A DNA stretch of 39,106 nt from a virus. Shown one piece after another: positions 8,380 through 16,538 of this stretch. The notes under the pieces are model-generated. The model worked only from the letters and a program-made list of their open reading frames with translations. It had not been told where the DNA came from and did not search any database. Made by a program: the position numbers and the translations under genes. The DNA lies in the IMG/VR virus record IMGVR_UViG_3300033143_004249, positions 1 through 39,106 of that record; one strand, given 5' to 3'. Positions within the stretch are counted from its first letter, which is position 1; each line of letters opens with the position of its first letter.

Positions 8380-9030
8380 ATGACAATCTACACAAACTCA
8401 GGCCTAAAGATGTCCATGGAAAGTGCTATTGCAGCCGCCGTCGCCATAACAACCCTGACCAACGCTGCCCCGGGAGTAATTGGTAAGGTCGCTCACGGCC
8501 TATCCGATGGTGACATCGTCCTCTTGCAGGTGGAAGGCATCACCGAATTGGATGGGCGCCTATTCGTCGTCTTCAACAAAGGCACGGATGATTTCGAACT
8601 CGCCGATGTAGGTGGCATTTCTGGGCTATCAACCGTTGGTATGGGCGTATTTACTTCCGGTACATACCAGGTAGTGACCCTTGGTACCTCGGTCAGCGGT
8701 GTCCAGGAATTCTCACCAAGCGGCGGAGATCCAAAATTCGTGGATACAACCACCATCCATGACAAGACCGATAAGCAGATCGTTGTAGGCGCTTCTGCAA
8801 TGGGCTTCGGACTGACCATGCAGTGGGATCCTGCGAACACAGCTCAGGCAGCTATGCGGGCAGCATTCCAGGCGGCAGCTAGTAAGGGCTTCAAACTGCT
8901 TTGGCCAGATGGAACATTCATGCTCTTCTATGGCACTGTTGGATTCACCGGTATGACTGGCGGCTCTAACCAGGGAGTGACCACCACGCCCGCAGCACTG
9001 ACCTTGGAAGGTAACCCAACCTATGTCTAA
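8380..9030 (+). CDS. Major tail tube protein
   Basis: 216 aa, strong RBS AGGAGG. The gene follows the terminator and precedes the frameshifted tail chaperone, which is the standard place of the tube protein. The C-terminal half has the tube-fold pattern (TTTIHDKTDKQIVVG, MGFGLTMQWDP, a long Ala-rich helix AAMRAAFQAAASKGF, then a terminal strand set with FYGTVGFTGMTGG). Residues ~28-85 contain a separate small beta domain with AHGLSDGDIVLL and FVVFNKGTDDFEL, the pattern found as FCCH-like or tail-fibre-associated domains in phage. This domain probably decorates the tube surface. Assignment is by order and pattern. Confidence 0.8.
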   Translation: MTIYTNSGLKMSMESAIAAAVAITTLTNAAPGVIGKVAHGLSDGDIVLLQVEGITELDGRLFVVFNKGTDDFELADVGGISGLSTVGMGVFTSGTYQVVTLGTSVSGVQEFSPSGGDPKFVDTTTIHDKTDKQIVVGASAMGFGLTMQWDPANTAQAAMRAAFQAAASKGFKLLWPDGTFMLFYGTVGFTGMTGGSNQGVTTTPAALTLEGNPTYV

Positions 9031-9361
9031 TCTGATTGAGCAAATCAGGAAGGCAAGACAAACTCGATTGATGGTAAACGGCAGAGTCTTAGTGATCTGC
9101 CGTCCAACCGATCTTGAGATGGTTGAGTATGGCGGCCGGATGACGCAGCGTGTTATCCTGGAACAATTCGTTGTGGATTGGGAAGGCTTCCAAGAGAAGG
9201 ATTTCGTCAAAGGCGGCACCGACGAAGAGGTTCCTTTCCACAGTGATTTGTTCATGGAATATGCTGAGGATCACCCGGAGATTTGGCCCGAAGTAAGTGC
9301 CGCAGTTGTGGAGTCTTATTCTGCACACAAGAAGGCGACTGAGGAGTCACTAAAAAACTGA
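9023..9361 (+). CDS. Tail assembly chaperone, short (G-like) product
   Basis: 112-aa product made when ribosomes do not shift. It begins at ATG 9023, overlapping the tube stop, and ends at TGA 9359-9361, right at the slippery site. By position and the alternating helix-rich, acidic composition (VILEQFVVDWEGFQEKDF and a C-terminal Lys/Glu-rich helix) it corresponds to lambda gpG, which keeps the tape measure soluble and helps tube polymerisation. Sequence alone would not identify it, but the frameshift and downstream T-like extension make the identification firm. Confidence 0.85.
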   Translation: MSNLIEQIRKARQTRLMVNGRVLVICRPTDLEMVEYGGRMTQRVILEQFVVDWEGFQEKDFVKGGTDEEVPFHSDLFMEYAEDHPEIWPEVSAAVVESYSAHKKATEESLKN

Positions 9362-9558
9362 TCGGGTGGCTCGGGACGCTAAATCGCCCGACGCCACCCA
9401 AACCAGCTCCGGAAGATTGCCAAAGTGCCTTGAGAGCTTATAACATGATGGGGGGAGTGGATTGGCAAGCAATCCCCATTATGGCCGAGATATTTGGAGT
9501 CCAAGATGTTGAGATCTTCATTGAACAACTTGTCACCATTCGGGACAACCCGAAATGA
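9023..9558 (+). CDS. Tail assembly chaperone, -1 frameshift (GT-like) product
   Basis: 178-aa fusion made by -1 slippage at 9352-9358 on A_AAA_AAC. In the 0 frame codons are CTA-AAA-AAC-TGA. After slippage, reading resumes at CTG 9358 and stays open to TGA 9556-9558, adding 66 residues starting LIGWLGTLNRP and containing WQAIPIMAEIFGVQDVEIF and a final LVTIRDNPK. That extension has the classic T-domain pattern (W..ip.m.e.fG..d.e.F). The next gene starts inside its stop (ATGA, 9555-9558). I read each codon by hand. The long product would bind the tape measure. Confidence 0.88.
9352..9399 (+). promoter_or_regulatory. Programmed -1 frameshift signal
   Basis: Slippery heptamer A_AAA_AAC at 9352-9358 in the chaperone frame, with 5 nt spacer (9359-9363). 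Then a hairpin: GGGTGGC (9364-9370) pairs with GCCACCC (9393-9399), and TCGGG (9371-9375) pairs with CCCGA (9387-9391), leaving one bulged C (9392) and an 11-nt loop. An SD-like GAGGAG (9341-9346) lies 5 nt upstream of the heptamer and could modulate it. Canonical bacterial -1 frameshift layout. Confidence 0.88.
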
Positions 9559-10001
9559 GTAGCTCCGCCCTCGATGTGAAGGGCCTGCGAGAAGTGCAGA
9601 AGGCCCTTTTTGCCTACAGTGACAAGATGGGCACCAAGATTACTTTGTCCTCTCTTCGCCAAGGCGCTAACCTGGTGAAGAAGCAAGCTCAAGCCAATGC
9701 TCCGGTCCGTACTGGGACACTTCGCCGGGGACTACGGGTCTCCGCTTCTAAGATCCATAAACGTGGAAATCTCATAGGTGTTTACATGACGTTGAGAAAG
9801 GGAAAGGGTCGACAAGATCCGAAAGACCCTTTCTACGGCCGTTGGATTGAGAAAGGTTGGAGGCGCGGGAAGACTAATATCCCGGGTGTCTACTTTTTCG
9901 ATCGGGCCTACGAAAAACAAAAAGGAAACGCGGTGCGAATGATCATTAAGACAGCTCACGCAGGTGGTGAGGTTGTCAAGCGCCGATTGGGGTTGAAATA
10001 A
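9555..10001 (+). CDS. HK97 gp10-like tail/neck protein
   Basis: 148 aa, basic. Pattern of the HK97 gp10 / PF04883 family: VKGLREVQKALFAYSDK near the start, LRQGANLVKKQAQANAPVRTGTLRRGL (key: APVRTGTLR), and the late FYGRWIEKGW and NIPGVYFFDRAYEK block. The family's members usually sit in the neck region, before the terminator and tube genes. Here the gene lies after the chaperone and before the tape measure. It begins inside the stop of the frameshift product (ATGA), so its expression may depend on translation through that frame. Its job is probably tail completion, inferred from family. Confidence 0.82.
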   Translation: MSSSALDVKGLREVQKALFAYSDKMGTKITLSSLRQGANLVKKQAQANAPVRTGTLRRGLRVSASKIHKRGNLIGVYMTLRKGKGRQDPKDPFYGRWIEKGWRRGKTNIPGVYFFDRAYEKQKGNAVRMIIKTAHAGGEVVKRRLGLK

Positions 10002-11770
10002 TGGCAAAGGGCGTAACAGTTGACTTCAATGCGAACGTGGCTCGCTTCACCAAGGGCACCAATAAAGCTGTCAAGGATCTAAATCGGTTCGATAAGAAAG
10101 CCAAGAAGACCGGGATCAGTGTTGGTAAGATGTTCGCGGGCTTGGCGACCGGCGTAGCAATCACGAGCTTTGTCCGGAAGGTGCAGTCCTCCATTGACTC
10201 CCTGGATAAACTTGGCAAATCCGCCAAGGTATTCGGATTCACCACTTCGGCCCTGCAGGAGTACAGATTCGTCGCGGAACAAAGCGGCGTAGCCACTACC
10301 TTGTTCGACAACAGCATGATTGCGCTCACAAAACGTTTGGGCGAGGCTAAGGCCAACACAGGGCCTCTGGTGAGCTTTTTTAAGAAGTACGACACACAGC
10401 TCCTGAAGAACATAGCCTCCTCGGAAAAGACGGAGGATGCACTCAAGCTCATTTTCGAAGCAATGAACAAAACAACCATCGCTTCTGAGAAGGCCGCCAT
10501 CGCCAATGCCGCCTTCAGTCGGTCTGGCGTAGCCCTGGTCAATATGGCCAAGGATTACGAGACTCTACGCAAGCAGGCGCAAGAGCTGGGCATCGTCATT
10601 GATAAGGATCTGGTTGATAATGCCGAGGACGCAGCCGATCAGCTGAATATCATGTCCCGCATTATTGATGCGAATCTCACTGTCGCCTTCATGGAACTTG
10701 CTCCACTCATCATTGATGTGGGTAAGGCCTTCGCGGAAGCTGCACCGAAGATTGCTGTATTTGTTCGGGAAATGTTTAACATAAAGGATCTATCCATCAC
10801 GGGTCAAATCAAGGACATGAAAGAGGAGCTCGCTGGCTTTGAGGCCGAGGCTCGGAAAGTACTCGCTCTCCCGGATGGGGCGTCGCGAGGAGATAATCGT
10901 CCAGCGAAATCCATCGGCATTGATATTATGTGGGCGCGGAAAGAACTCAAAGCGCTTGAAAAGCTCCAAGAGGACTTCCGGAAAACAAAGGACAAGGGCA
11001 AAACCGACATTGTTGTGTCTCCGGTTACTGCGGCGAAAGTTAAGAAAACCAAGAAGGTCCTGGGCGAGCTACAGAATGCCCATGTCGTAGTCTTCAATGA
11101 AATAAAGCGGGATGCGAAGGTTGTCTTCGATTCAACCCGGACAGACGTCGAGAAATACCAAGCCAGTATCCAGCGCCTGGACGAGCTCTTGCTCGCTGGT
11201 GCAATCAGCCAGGATACATTCAACAGAGCCGTAGCCGAAGCGGATGACGTGCTTGAATCTGCCTCCAAGAAAACGGAAGAGGTAAATGAAACTGCCCGGG
11301 AACTGGGATTCACCTTCTCCTCCGCCTTTGAGGAGGCCATTGTGAGTGGCAATAGCTTCCGGGAAGTGCTTCGGGGTATGGCACAGGATATCCTGCGAAT
11401 CTTTGCCCGGAAGGCTATCACTGAACCACTAGCCAGCGGCTTCAGTAGCGTCTTCAGCAACTTCAACTTTGGCAGCCTCTTCGGTTTCGCAGATGGTGGT
11501 CGACCTCGAGCTGGCGTACCGGCAATTGTCGGCGAACGTGGTCCTGAGCTATTCATCCCGGATCGTGCTGGCACGATAATACCGAATCATGCACTTGGTG
11601 GAGGTGGTGGCCCGCAGATCATTCAACACTTTGAGATCAATGTGAATCAGGCCATGCCCGGCATGGAGATCTTGCTGCGTGATGCTGCCGCTCAGGGTGG
11701 CCAGGAAGGCTTCGCTCGAGTAGCTTCGGACTTTCAACGGAATGGTCCATTAGCGAGGTCCCTTGGATGA
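10001..11770 (+). CDS. Tail tape measure protein
   Basis: 589 aa, largest helical protein in the tail block. It sets tail length and is ejected with DNA. N-terminal pattern VDFNANVARFTKGTNKAV then long amphipathic helices. The core has SIDSLDKLGKSAKVFG and TSALQEYRFVAEQSGV, typical of tape measures of the lambda-like class. Residues ~215-240 are hydrophobic (ELAPLIIDVGKAF). The C-terminus ends in the usual GVPAIVGERGPELFIP with GTIIPNH. With ~1.5 angstrom per residue a tail of roughly 80-90 nm is expected, rather short. ATG is directly at the previous stop (1-nt overlap). Confidence 0.92.
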   Translation: MAKGVTVDFNANVARFTKGTNKAVKDLNRFDKKAKKTGISVGKMFAGLATGVAITSFVRKVQSSIDSLDKLGKSAKVFGFTTSALQEYRFVAEQSGVATTLFDNSMIALTKRLGEAKANTGPLVSFFKKYDTQLLKNIASSEKTEDALKLIFEAMNKTTIASEKAAIANAAFSRSGVALVNMAKDYETLRKQAQELGIVIDKDLVDNAEDAADQLNIMSRIIDANLTVAFMELAPLIIDVGKAFAEAAPKIAVFVREMFNIKDLSITGQIKDMKEELAGFEAEARKVLALPDGASRGDNRPAKSIGIDIMWARKELKALEKLQEDFRKTKDKGKTDIVVSPVTAAKVKKTKKVLGELQNAHVVVFNEIKRDAKVVFDSTRTDVEKYQASIQRLDELLLAGAISQDTFNRAVAEADDVLESASKKTEEVNETARELGFTFSSAFEEAIVSGNSFREVLRGMAQDILRIFARKAITEPLASGFSSVFSNFNFGSLFGFADGGRPRAGVPAIVGERGPELFIPDRAGTIIPNHALGGGGGPQIIQHFEINVNQAMPGMEILLRDAAAQGGQEGFARVASDFQRNGPLARSLG

Positions 11771-12375
11771 CTACTTATTCTTTCCCCAGTATTCGGCCAA
11801 CTTCAGTGGAGTGGGAGCTTGTCCCGAACCCACAAAGATCCCTTCGCTCACCGCTCAATAATGCGGTCCAAACACTGGCGGCTCCTGGGGAACTTTGGCA
11901 GGCCAAGATCACCTTTCCACCGAGCTTAGTAGGGGATGCTCGAATCATATTGGCTTGGTTGGCTCGCTTGCGTGGTTCTGCCGGCCGCTTCTACCTGCAC
12001 GATCATTCTCTGCCAACACCCCAGGGCATCGCTACTGGCACGCCATTGGTGAAGGGCGCGTCACAAACCGGACTCACCCTGGTTACTGACGGCTGGACAA
12101 TATCCCAGACCGGCATCCTCAAAGCTGGCGATATGTTTGGATTCGGATCCGAACTGCACATGGTAGCCGTGGACGCAGACTCAGATGGTAGTGGTGATTC
12201 TACGATCACCCTGGTGAAACCAATTCGGACTTCCCCGGCGAACAATGCCGCTATTACAACCAGCTCGCCCAAGGCCACCATGATGCTCCTGGAGAACAAT
12301 CATGCCAAGTGGCGCGTGAGTCCCGGAACTTTGTATGATCCGATCTCCTTTGTCTGCATAGAGGCCTTTTCGTAA
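11767..12375 (+). CDS. Probable distal tail protein
   Basis: 202 aa, no exact family recognised by eye. It follows the tape measure (ATGA overlap at 11767-11770) and precedes a hub-like protein, where distal tail proteins are encoded. N-terminus SFPSIRPTSVEWELVPNPQR is typical of such tail-tip proteins; the middle holds GSAGRFYLHDHSLPTPQG, a long beta insert rich in Thr/Val, and a late FVCIEAFS terminal strand. The likely role is to form the ring at the tube end where the hub attaches. Confidence in the exact label is moderate; a tail role is secure by context. Confidence 0.7.
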   Translation: MTTYSFPSIRPTSVEWELVPNPQRSLRSPLNNAVQTLAAPGELWQAKITFPPSLVGDARIILAWLARLRGSAGRFYLHDHSLPTPQGIATGTPLVKGASQTGLTLVTDGWTISQTGILKAGDMFGFGSELHMVAVDADSDGSGDSTITLVKPIRTSPANNAAITTSSPKATMMLLENNHAKWRVSPGTLYDPISFVCIEAFS

Positions 12376-12932
12376 TGGCTCGTGATTTAACCGGAGCAGC
12401 CAACACCGCCGCACAAGCGGACGTTGTCTATCCGGTGAACTTGGTAGAGCTTGATTTCTCCGGTGGATTCGTTCGAGTGAACTCCTCAATTTATAGCCTT
12501 ACCTACGATGGCGATGTTTACTCCGGCGTTGGCGACCTGGGTCGGATTAACTCTATCTCAGAAGGCTCGGCCGTTGAGGCTCGAGGCGTGGAATTGAACC
12601 TCTCCGGAATCCCCTCCGCACTGATCTCAACCGTCCTGACAGAGCATTATCAAGGGCGTCCTTGCAACATCTACTTTGGACTAATGACGGAAGCCGGCGC
12701 ACTTGTCGCGGATCCAATACTGATGTTCCCGGGTCGCATGGATACAATGGACATCGAGTTGGGCACGACAGCCACGATTACGGTGACCGCTGAATCCCGC
12801 CTGGCAGATTTGAATCGGCCTCGGGTTCGGCGCTACACGCATGAGGACCAGATTGCATTCTACCCGGATGATCTTGGCTTGGAATTTGTACCCCAGATGG
12901 TGGAGAAAGAATTGATCTGGGGCCGAGCATGA
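12375..12932 (+). CDS. Tail tip / hub-like protein (DUF2163-like)
   Basis: 185 aa. Beta-rich with the pattern of the DUF2163/gp27-like hub N-terminal domain: AQADVVYPVNLVELDF, YSLTYDGDVYSGVGDLGRI, VEARGVELNLSGIP, then YQGRPCNIYFGLM and FPGRMDTMDIE. The C-terminal part ESRLADLNRPRVRRYTHEDQ is also typical of these tail proteins, which end in a short loop with conserved Arg residues. The gene overlaps the previous stop by 1 nt and the next start by ATGA. The family assignment is by eye; the tail-tip role is supported by neighbours on both sides. Confidence 0.72.
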   Translation: MARDLTGAANTAAQADVVYPVNLVELDFSGGFVRVNSSIYSLTYDGDVYSGVGDLGRINSISEGSAVEARGVELNLSGIPSALISTVLTEHYQGRPCNIYFGLMTEAGALVADPILMFPGRMDTMDIELGTTATITVTAESRLADLNRPRVRRYTHEDQIAFYPDDLGLEFVPQMVEKELIWGRA

Positions 12933-13324
12933 GGCACAGTAATTGGCCCTCGCTGATGTTCGCAGCTATCGACGAAGCAAGAGAGCGTCCCTTTGTCTGG
13001 GGCGAATCCGATTGCTGTCTATTCGCTGCCGACGTTGTACTGGCCATGACAGGCGAGGATTATGCAGCGCCTTATCGTGGGAAATATAACTCCGCTCGAG
13101 GATCTTTAATCGCGCTCAAGAAGTACGGTGCAGGCACCATTGAGGGATCACTGGATTTGATTTTTCCCCGGCGGCGCTGCCCAAGGCGCGGCGACGTTGT
13201 AATAGTTACCCTGGATGATAGCCCCGCCCTGGGTATTTGTGTCGGAGCACAATCCGCATTCCGAACAAAGGAGGGGATTGTTCTTTTGTCTTCGCAAGGC
13301 CTGATCGGCTGGGAGGTGAACTGA
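12929..13324 (+). CDS. NlpC/P60-like tail protein (DUF6950-like)
   Basis: 131 aa, in the place of the lambda gpK peptidase-like tail protein. The motif WGESDCCLFAADVVLAMTG (C29 and C30) matches the Cys-containing helix of the NlpC/P60 superfamily. However, the second half lacks the expected catalytic His in the usual 'H-G' strand: the sequence reads SPALGICVG. It may therefore be a structural rather than peptidoglycan-cutting member, as known for several phage tail members. Short, basic in the middle (RRRCPRRGD). Overlaps the previous gene by ATGA and the next follows after 1 nt. Confidence 0.72.
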   Translation: MRHSNWPSLMFAAIDEARERPFVWGESDCCLFAADVVLAMTGEDYAAPYRGKYNSARGSLIALKKYGAGTIEGSLDLIFPRRRCPRRGDVVIVTLDDSPALGICVGAQSAFRTKEGIVLLSSQGLIGWEVN

Positions 13325-13325
13325 G

Positions 13326-16064
13326 ATGGCATTCGTCGTCCCGCCAGTCGTATCCTTTGTCTCTAGTGCCTTAATTTCTGCCGGAGCCTCCGTTGCCGTT
13401 GCCGGCACAGTCGCTGGCGTGGTCGGCGTTGCCACCTATTTCGGAGCCACTGCCGCTGTCGCAGCCGTCGCCAATTATGCCATTGGCAAAGTCTTCGCGA
13501 AGAAACCACAACAGGCCGCCCCCTTCTCCCATATTGCCCAGGATCGGACTGTCATGCTCCGTTCCGCAGTGGCGAATCGATCTATCATATATGGCCAGGT
13601 TATGGTATCCGGGCCACTCGTCTTCGCAGCTTCCACCGGCGACACCAATGAATACATCCACCTGGTTGTTGCTTTATCCCATGGAGAGGTCGAAGAGATT
13701 GGCGATGTTTACCTGGGAGACACACTTTCCGACGATGCCCGCTTCTCCGGGTTGGTGCGAGTCAATAAGCACTTAGGCGCTGCCGCTCAGGCCGCTGATT
13801 CGGACCTCGTTTCCGAAGTCACCGAATGGACCACGGATCACAAGCTGTCCGGGATCACCTATGTCTATGTCCGCTTATTATTCGATCAGGACGTCTTCAT
13901 CAATGGTCTGCCAAACATCAAAGCGGTGGTGAAGGGCCGCAAGGTTTATGATCCCCGAGACACAAACACAGTGTGGTCCGAGAACTGGGCATTGTGTATG
14001 CGGGATTATATGACAGCTGACTTTGGCTTGGATGCGGATGCAGCGGAAGTGGATGGGGCTGAGATGACAGCGGCAGCTAACACTTCGGAAGAGTCCGTGG
14101 ATATTCCCGGAGGCACACAAGAGCGCTTCACCTGCAACGGTGTTGTGAGCCTGGGAGATTCACCTGCCGACATTTTGTCGTCAATGCTCACAGCCGGCGC
14201 CGGCGCTTTACCCTTCATCCAGGGAGTCTATACTTTGTTCGCTGGTGAATACCATGCGCCCGCTGTCACCCTGGACGAGAGCGACCTCCGAGCTCCAATC
14301 ATTGTACACCCCCGAATCAGTCGGAAGAGCCTATTCAATGCCGTACGCGGCATATTTGTTGACAGGGATCAGTACTGGCAGCCCGCTGATTTCCCAACCA
14401 TTACCAATGGCACCTATGAGACCCAGGATGGCAGCCAGCAGATCTTCCGGGATATCGAGCTGGCTTATACTACTGATACTTATCGGGCACAGCGGATTGG
14501 TAAGATTCACCTGGAAAAATCACGGCAGGGCATCACAGTGATCTTCCCGGCCAAGCTCACAGCACTGGAATTGACCTCGATGAGTACGGTGATGCTCACC
14601 ATTGATCAACTGGGATGGTCCAGCAAGGTTTTCCGGGTAATGGATTGGACACTGGTGGAAACTGGCGGCGTGGACTTGCTCCTGCAGGAAGAAGCCAGCG
14701 CCTCTTATGATTGGGAGAGCGGTGACGCTACCACGGTGGATCCCGCCCCAGATACGAACCTCCCGGATCCTTGGACAGCGGCACCACCAACCGACCTGAC
14801 TTTGTCCAGTGGTGTTGCTCAGTTGTTCATCCGGAACGACGGTACAATCTTCTCCCGGATCAAAGCTGCCTGGACGGCTCCGGCAGATACTGGGATAACT
14901 GCCGGCGGTCGAATCGAGGTGCAATATAAGAAAAGCGCAGACGGATCCTGGGAGAACGCAGCTTCTCTAGATGGCGCTGTGATATTTACTCACATCCTGG
15001 ACATCGAAGATGGTGTGGCTTACGACGTGCGGATTCGGGGTGTGAATCACTTCGGTGTCCGTAGTTCCTGGGCAACCGTAACCGACCACACTGTGATTGG
15101 TAAGACCGCCGCTCCCGCCACGGTCGCCGCTTTCTCAGCCCAGCAGAACGGCGATGTGGTAACATTCCAGTGGACAAAGGTGGCGGATGTGGACATTGGT
15201 GGCTACGAGCTCCGATATGCTGCCCAGGGCGCGTTTGTTTGGGGCAATGCTACTGTGATCACACTGGAGACCAAAGGTACGTTGGTGACCAATGCAGCGC
15301 TTCCACCTGGGAGCTGGACGTTAGGCATCAAAGCCGTGGACACTTCCGGGAATGAGTCCGCCACAGAGAAGACCTTTGATATAGAGATAACCAACCCCAA
15401 CAATCCGATCGCTAGTCAAGATGAGCATCCCGCCTGGGCAGGTACGCTGGATGGTTTCATCCTGCACAACATTTCGAATTGTTTAGTACCTCTTTCACAG
15501 AACTTAGCCTCCGATGATGACTGGGAGACCTTTGACGAGTTTGTGGTGAATCCAGTAGCTGAGGCCACTTATACAGCAATAGAAATAGACATCGGCTTTG
15601 ATGCTTCCGGCTTGCGGGTTTGGGCGGAAGTCACGGCGGCGCTGGGTCCCGATACCGCCGGCCTGGCAGATCCAATAGTGGATCTGGATCATAAATTGGC
15701 AGCCGGATCCTACGATGGATTTGAACCCTGGACAGTTGGTGTGATCGCCGCTCGATATATGAAGCATCGAGCCCGAATCGTACCCGCCACCGGCGTAGCT
15801 TATTTGTCCACTTTTACGCCCAAGGTCGATATTCCAATTCGAGAGGAGCAGGCTTCGGGAGTAACTATCGGTGTTGGCGGGACAGCAATCGCCTTCACAG
15901 AACGCTTCCATGAAGTACCGAGTATTCAAGTCACGGCGGAAGGCGCTTCGGCGCTGTATCCCGTGAAGAGTGCCCCAACAGTTAACGGTTTCACAGTAAA
16001 AGTATATGATAGCGGCGGAGTTGATGTAGGTGGTACAGTCGACTGGCACGCAATAGGAGCATGA
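13326..16064 (+). CDS. Tail tip attachment / J-like host-specificity protein
   Basis: 912 aa, the central tail fibre or receptor-contact protein (lambda gpJ class). An Ala/Val-rich hydrophobic N-terminus (residues ~5-60) resembles the membrane-like region of such proteins. A hub region with VVKGRKVYDPRD and WALCMRDYMTADFG (residues ~200-240) is typical of phage tail_3/J-like proteins. Two fibronectin type III-like domains follow, roughly 475-585 (VEVQYK-like IEVQYKKSADGSW, then YDVRIRGVN) and 590-685 (FQWTKVADVDIGGYELRYA, then WTLGIKAVDTSGNES). The C-terminal ~200 residues are probably the receptor-binding end. Immediately before the fibre genes, in standard order. Confidence 0.87.
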   Translation: MAFVVPPVVSFVSSALISAGASVAVAGTVAGVVGVATYFGATAAVAAVANYAIGKVFAKKPQQAAPFSHIAQDRTVMLRSAVANRSIIYGQVMVSGPLVFAASTGDTNEYIHLVVALSHGEVEEIGDVYLGDTLSDDARFSGLVRVNKHLGAAAQAADSDLVSEVTEWTTDHKLSGITYVYVRLLFDQDVFINGLPNIKAVVKGRKVYDPRDTNTVWSENWALCMRDYMTADFGLDADAAEVDGAEMTAAANTSEESVDIPGGTQERFTCNGVVSLGDSPADILSSMLTAGAGALPFIQGVYTLFAGEYHAPAVTLDESDLRAPIIVHPRISRKSLFNAVRGIFVDRDQYWQPADFPTITNGTYETQDGSQQIFRDIELAYTTDTYRAQRIGKIHLEKSRQGITVIFPAKLTALELTSMSTVMLTIDQLGWSSKVFRVMDWTLVETGGVDLLLQEEASASYDWESGDATTVDPAPDTNLPDPWTAAPPTDLTLSSGVAQLFIRNDGTIFSRIKAAWTAPADTGITAGGRIEVQYKKSADGSWENAASLDGAVIFTHILDIEDGVAYDVRIRGVNHFGVRSSWATVTDHTVIGKTAAPATVAAFSAQQNGDVVTFQWTKVADVDIGGYELRYAAQGAFVWGNATVITLETKGTLVTNAALPPGSWTLGIKAVDTSGNESATEKTFDIEITNPNNPIASQDEHPAWAGTLDGFILHNISNCLVPLSQNLASDDDWETFDEFVVNPVAEATYTAIEIDIGFDASGLRVWAEVTAALGPDTAGLADPIVDLDHKLAAGSYDGFEPWTVGVIAARYMKHRARIVPATGVAYLSTFTPKVDIPIREEQASGVTIGVGGTAIAFTERFHEVPSIQVTAEGASALYPVKSAPTVNGFTVKVYDSGGVDVGGTVDWHAIGA

Positions 16065-16065
16065 T

Positions 16066-16533
16066 ATGAGTTTTACTCAACCTGATTTTACGGCACAGGA
16101 TGCGGCGACTTACAAAACCAACCTGGATAATGCTTTGGCTTATTTGAAAGGGGTTGATAGAAAACAAAATCTACTTCCAGTCAATTTGGCCGAGGTGATG
16201 AGCAATGGTACTCTGCTTGATGTAACTACGGGCGCGGCTCCTGTGCAGACGGGCGCTGAGGCAGCTCTGGTTGCGGGTGGATCAATTGTTGTTAATGGTG
16301 GTGTGGATTCGGATGCTTCTGGGTATGTTACCGCGGACGTTGCAGTTGCAAGTGTGGCGGGTGGTGAGACAGGCAATTGTCTTGAGGTAACCAACACAGC
16401 GGCAGCTTATGGTCAGTCCTATCTAGCAATTGCGGTAGAGGTCGGAAAGACTTATGCATTCTCGGCCCGTTTTAAGAAGGGCACATCTGGGAGTGGAAAA
16501 ATACGAGTCGGTTCAGCACCCAGCAATGTCTGA
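16066..16533 (+). CDS. Tail fibre protein, N-terminal part (possibly broken)
   Basis: 155 aa. N-terminus YKTNLDNALAYLKGVDRKQNLL is typical of phage tail-fibre/structural proteins that bind the tip. Residues ~75-155 look like the start of a carbohydrate-binding beta domain: NCLEVTNTAAAYGQSYLAI, then VGKTYAFSARFKKGTSGSG and KIRVGS. In such domains about 25 more residues and two more strands follow before NG..YFD..TL.EV. Here the frame stops after GSAPSNV. The missing closing strand appears in the next gene in the -1 frame. This suggests a deletion or frameshift inside one longer fibre gene; a genuine short protein cannot be excluded. Confidence 0.6.
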   Translation: MSFTQPDFTAQDAATYKTNLDNALAYLKGVDRKQNLLPVNLAEVMSNGTLLDVTTGAAPVQTGAEAALVAGGSIVVNGGVDSDASGYVTADVAVASVAGGETGNCLEVTNTAAAYGQSYLAIAVEVGKTYAFSARFKKGTSGSGKIRVGSAPSNV

Positions 16534-16538
16534 TCTTT

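Noticed and set aside
10804-11574. Minus-strand open frame (256 codons) opposite the tape measure
   Set aside because: Very Ser-rich and low-complexity, typical of antisense to a helical Ala/Lys/Glu-rich protein.
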